From contig JASLAE010000290.1 of NCBI GenBank assembly GCA_030147305.1, positions 1-5,711 on the forward strand: a stretch of 5,711 nt of DNA, read 5' to 3'. This document shows, piece by piece, positions 5,594 to 5,711 of this stretch (its first letter is position 1; every line of letters starts with the position of its first letter). Source of the DNA: Cesiribacter sp. (GTDB lineage: Bacteria; Bacteroidota; Bacteroidia; Cytophagales; Cyclobacteriaceae). A program made the translations under genes and the position numbers. The notes below the pieces were generated by a model, which saw only the letters and a program-made list of their open reading frames with translations, was not told the DNA's origin and did no database searches.

Positions 5594-5711
5594 TGGTGGT
5601 TTGCCCTAGCTTTTGAGCGCAACTGAAGCCTGGAGAGAAAGCATTGAGCAGGCCTTTTAAAAAGCTTGCAGAAAGACTTTAAAATTCTCAGCGTCTTTGG
5701 AACCTGAAGGC

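Larger units (their letters stand above)
5287..5711 (+). other. Gene-free region, likely control region of a downstream (possibly rRNA) operon
   Basis: No convincing gene was found in these 425 bases. The first part (5287-5470) is AT-rich and includes the AT palindrome AATTTTTCAAAATT (5313-5326) but no good terminator. A short reading frame (ATG 5395 or 5410 to TAG 5490, 31 or 26 codons) is present but unsupported. From 5475 there is an A-tract, a purine-rich stretch, a strong-looking promoter and then a GC-balanced sequence with a small hairpin and repeated AGCTTTTG. This arrangement resembles the upstream region of rRNA operons in Cytophagales. No part of a 16S gene and no tRNA cloverleaf is present, so the assignment is inference. 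Confidence 0.5.

Noticed and set aside
5540..5711. tRNA or 16S rRNA gene in the last 170 bases
   Set aside because: No TTC-loop/cloverleaf pattern or conserved 16S 5' sequence is present; only a leader-like sequence is seen.

Overview
The window looks like a chromosomal housekeeping segment from a member of the Bacteroidota, most likely of the Cytophagales/Hymenobacteraceae type. Three things point there. The promoters match the Bacteroidota TTTG / TAnnTTTG architecture. A DUF2480 gene is present, a family I know essentially only from this phylum. Most gene starts lack Shine-Dalgarno sequences. No mobile element, CRISPR array, tRNA or phage gene was found.

Layout. Bases 1-1402 (minus strand) hold an M61-family metallopeptidase whose C-terminal end runs off the left edge. 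A divergent intergenic region (1403-1586) carries a good promoter for rpmH and a partial one for the peptidase. The plus strand then reads rpmH (ribosomal protein L34, 1587-1745), a 109-base spacer with two small hairpins, rnpA (RNase P protein, GTG start, 1855-2277) and, 7 bases later, an S41 C-terminal processing protease (2285-3943). After a 135-base spacer with a large hairpin come tsaB (t6A tRNA modification, 4079-4768) and a DUF2480 gene (4765-5286), which overlap by ATGA. The last 425 bases (5287-5711) hold no convincing gene. They do contain an A-tract, a strong-looking TTGG-N20-TACCTTTG promoter and a structured leader, which resembles the region just upstream of a Bacteroidota rRNA operon, although no 16S sequence is reached.

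How the genes work together. rpmH and rnpA are the classic translation/RNA-processing pair, and tsaB adds a second tRNA-maturation function. The S41 protease takes the place downstream of rnpA that yidD/yidC hold in many other bacteria. If the right edge does lead into an rRNA operon, most of the window serves the translation machinery. The most useful leads are the internal duplication in the DUF2480 protein and its coupling to tsaB, the hairpins between rpmH and rnpA, and the promoter/leader at the right edge. I see no clear evidence of a wholly new biological system.
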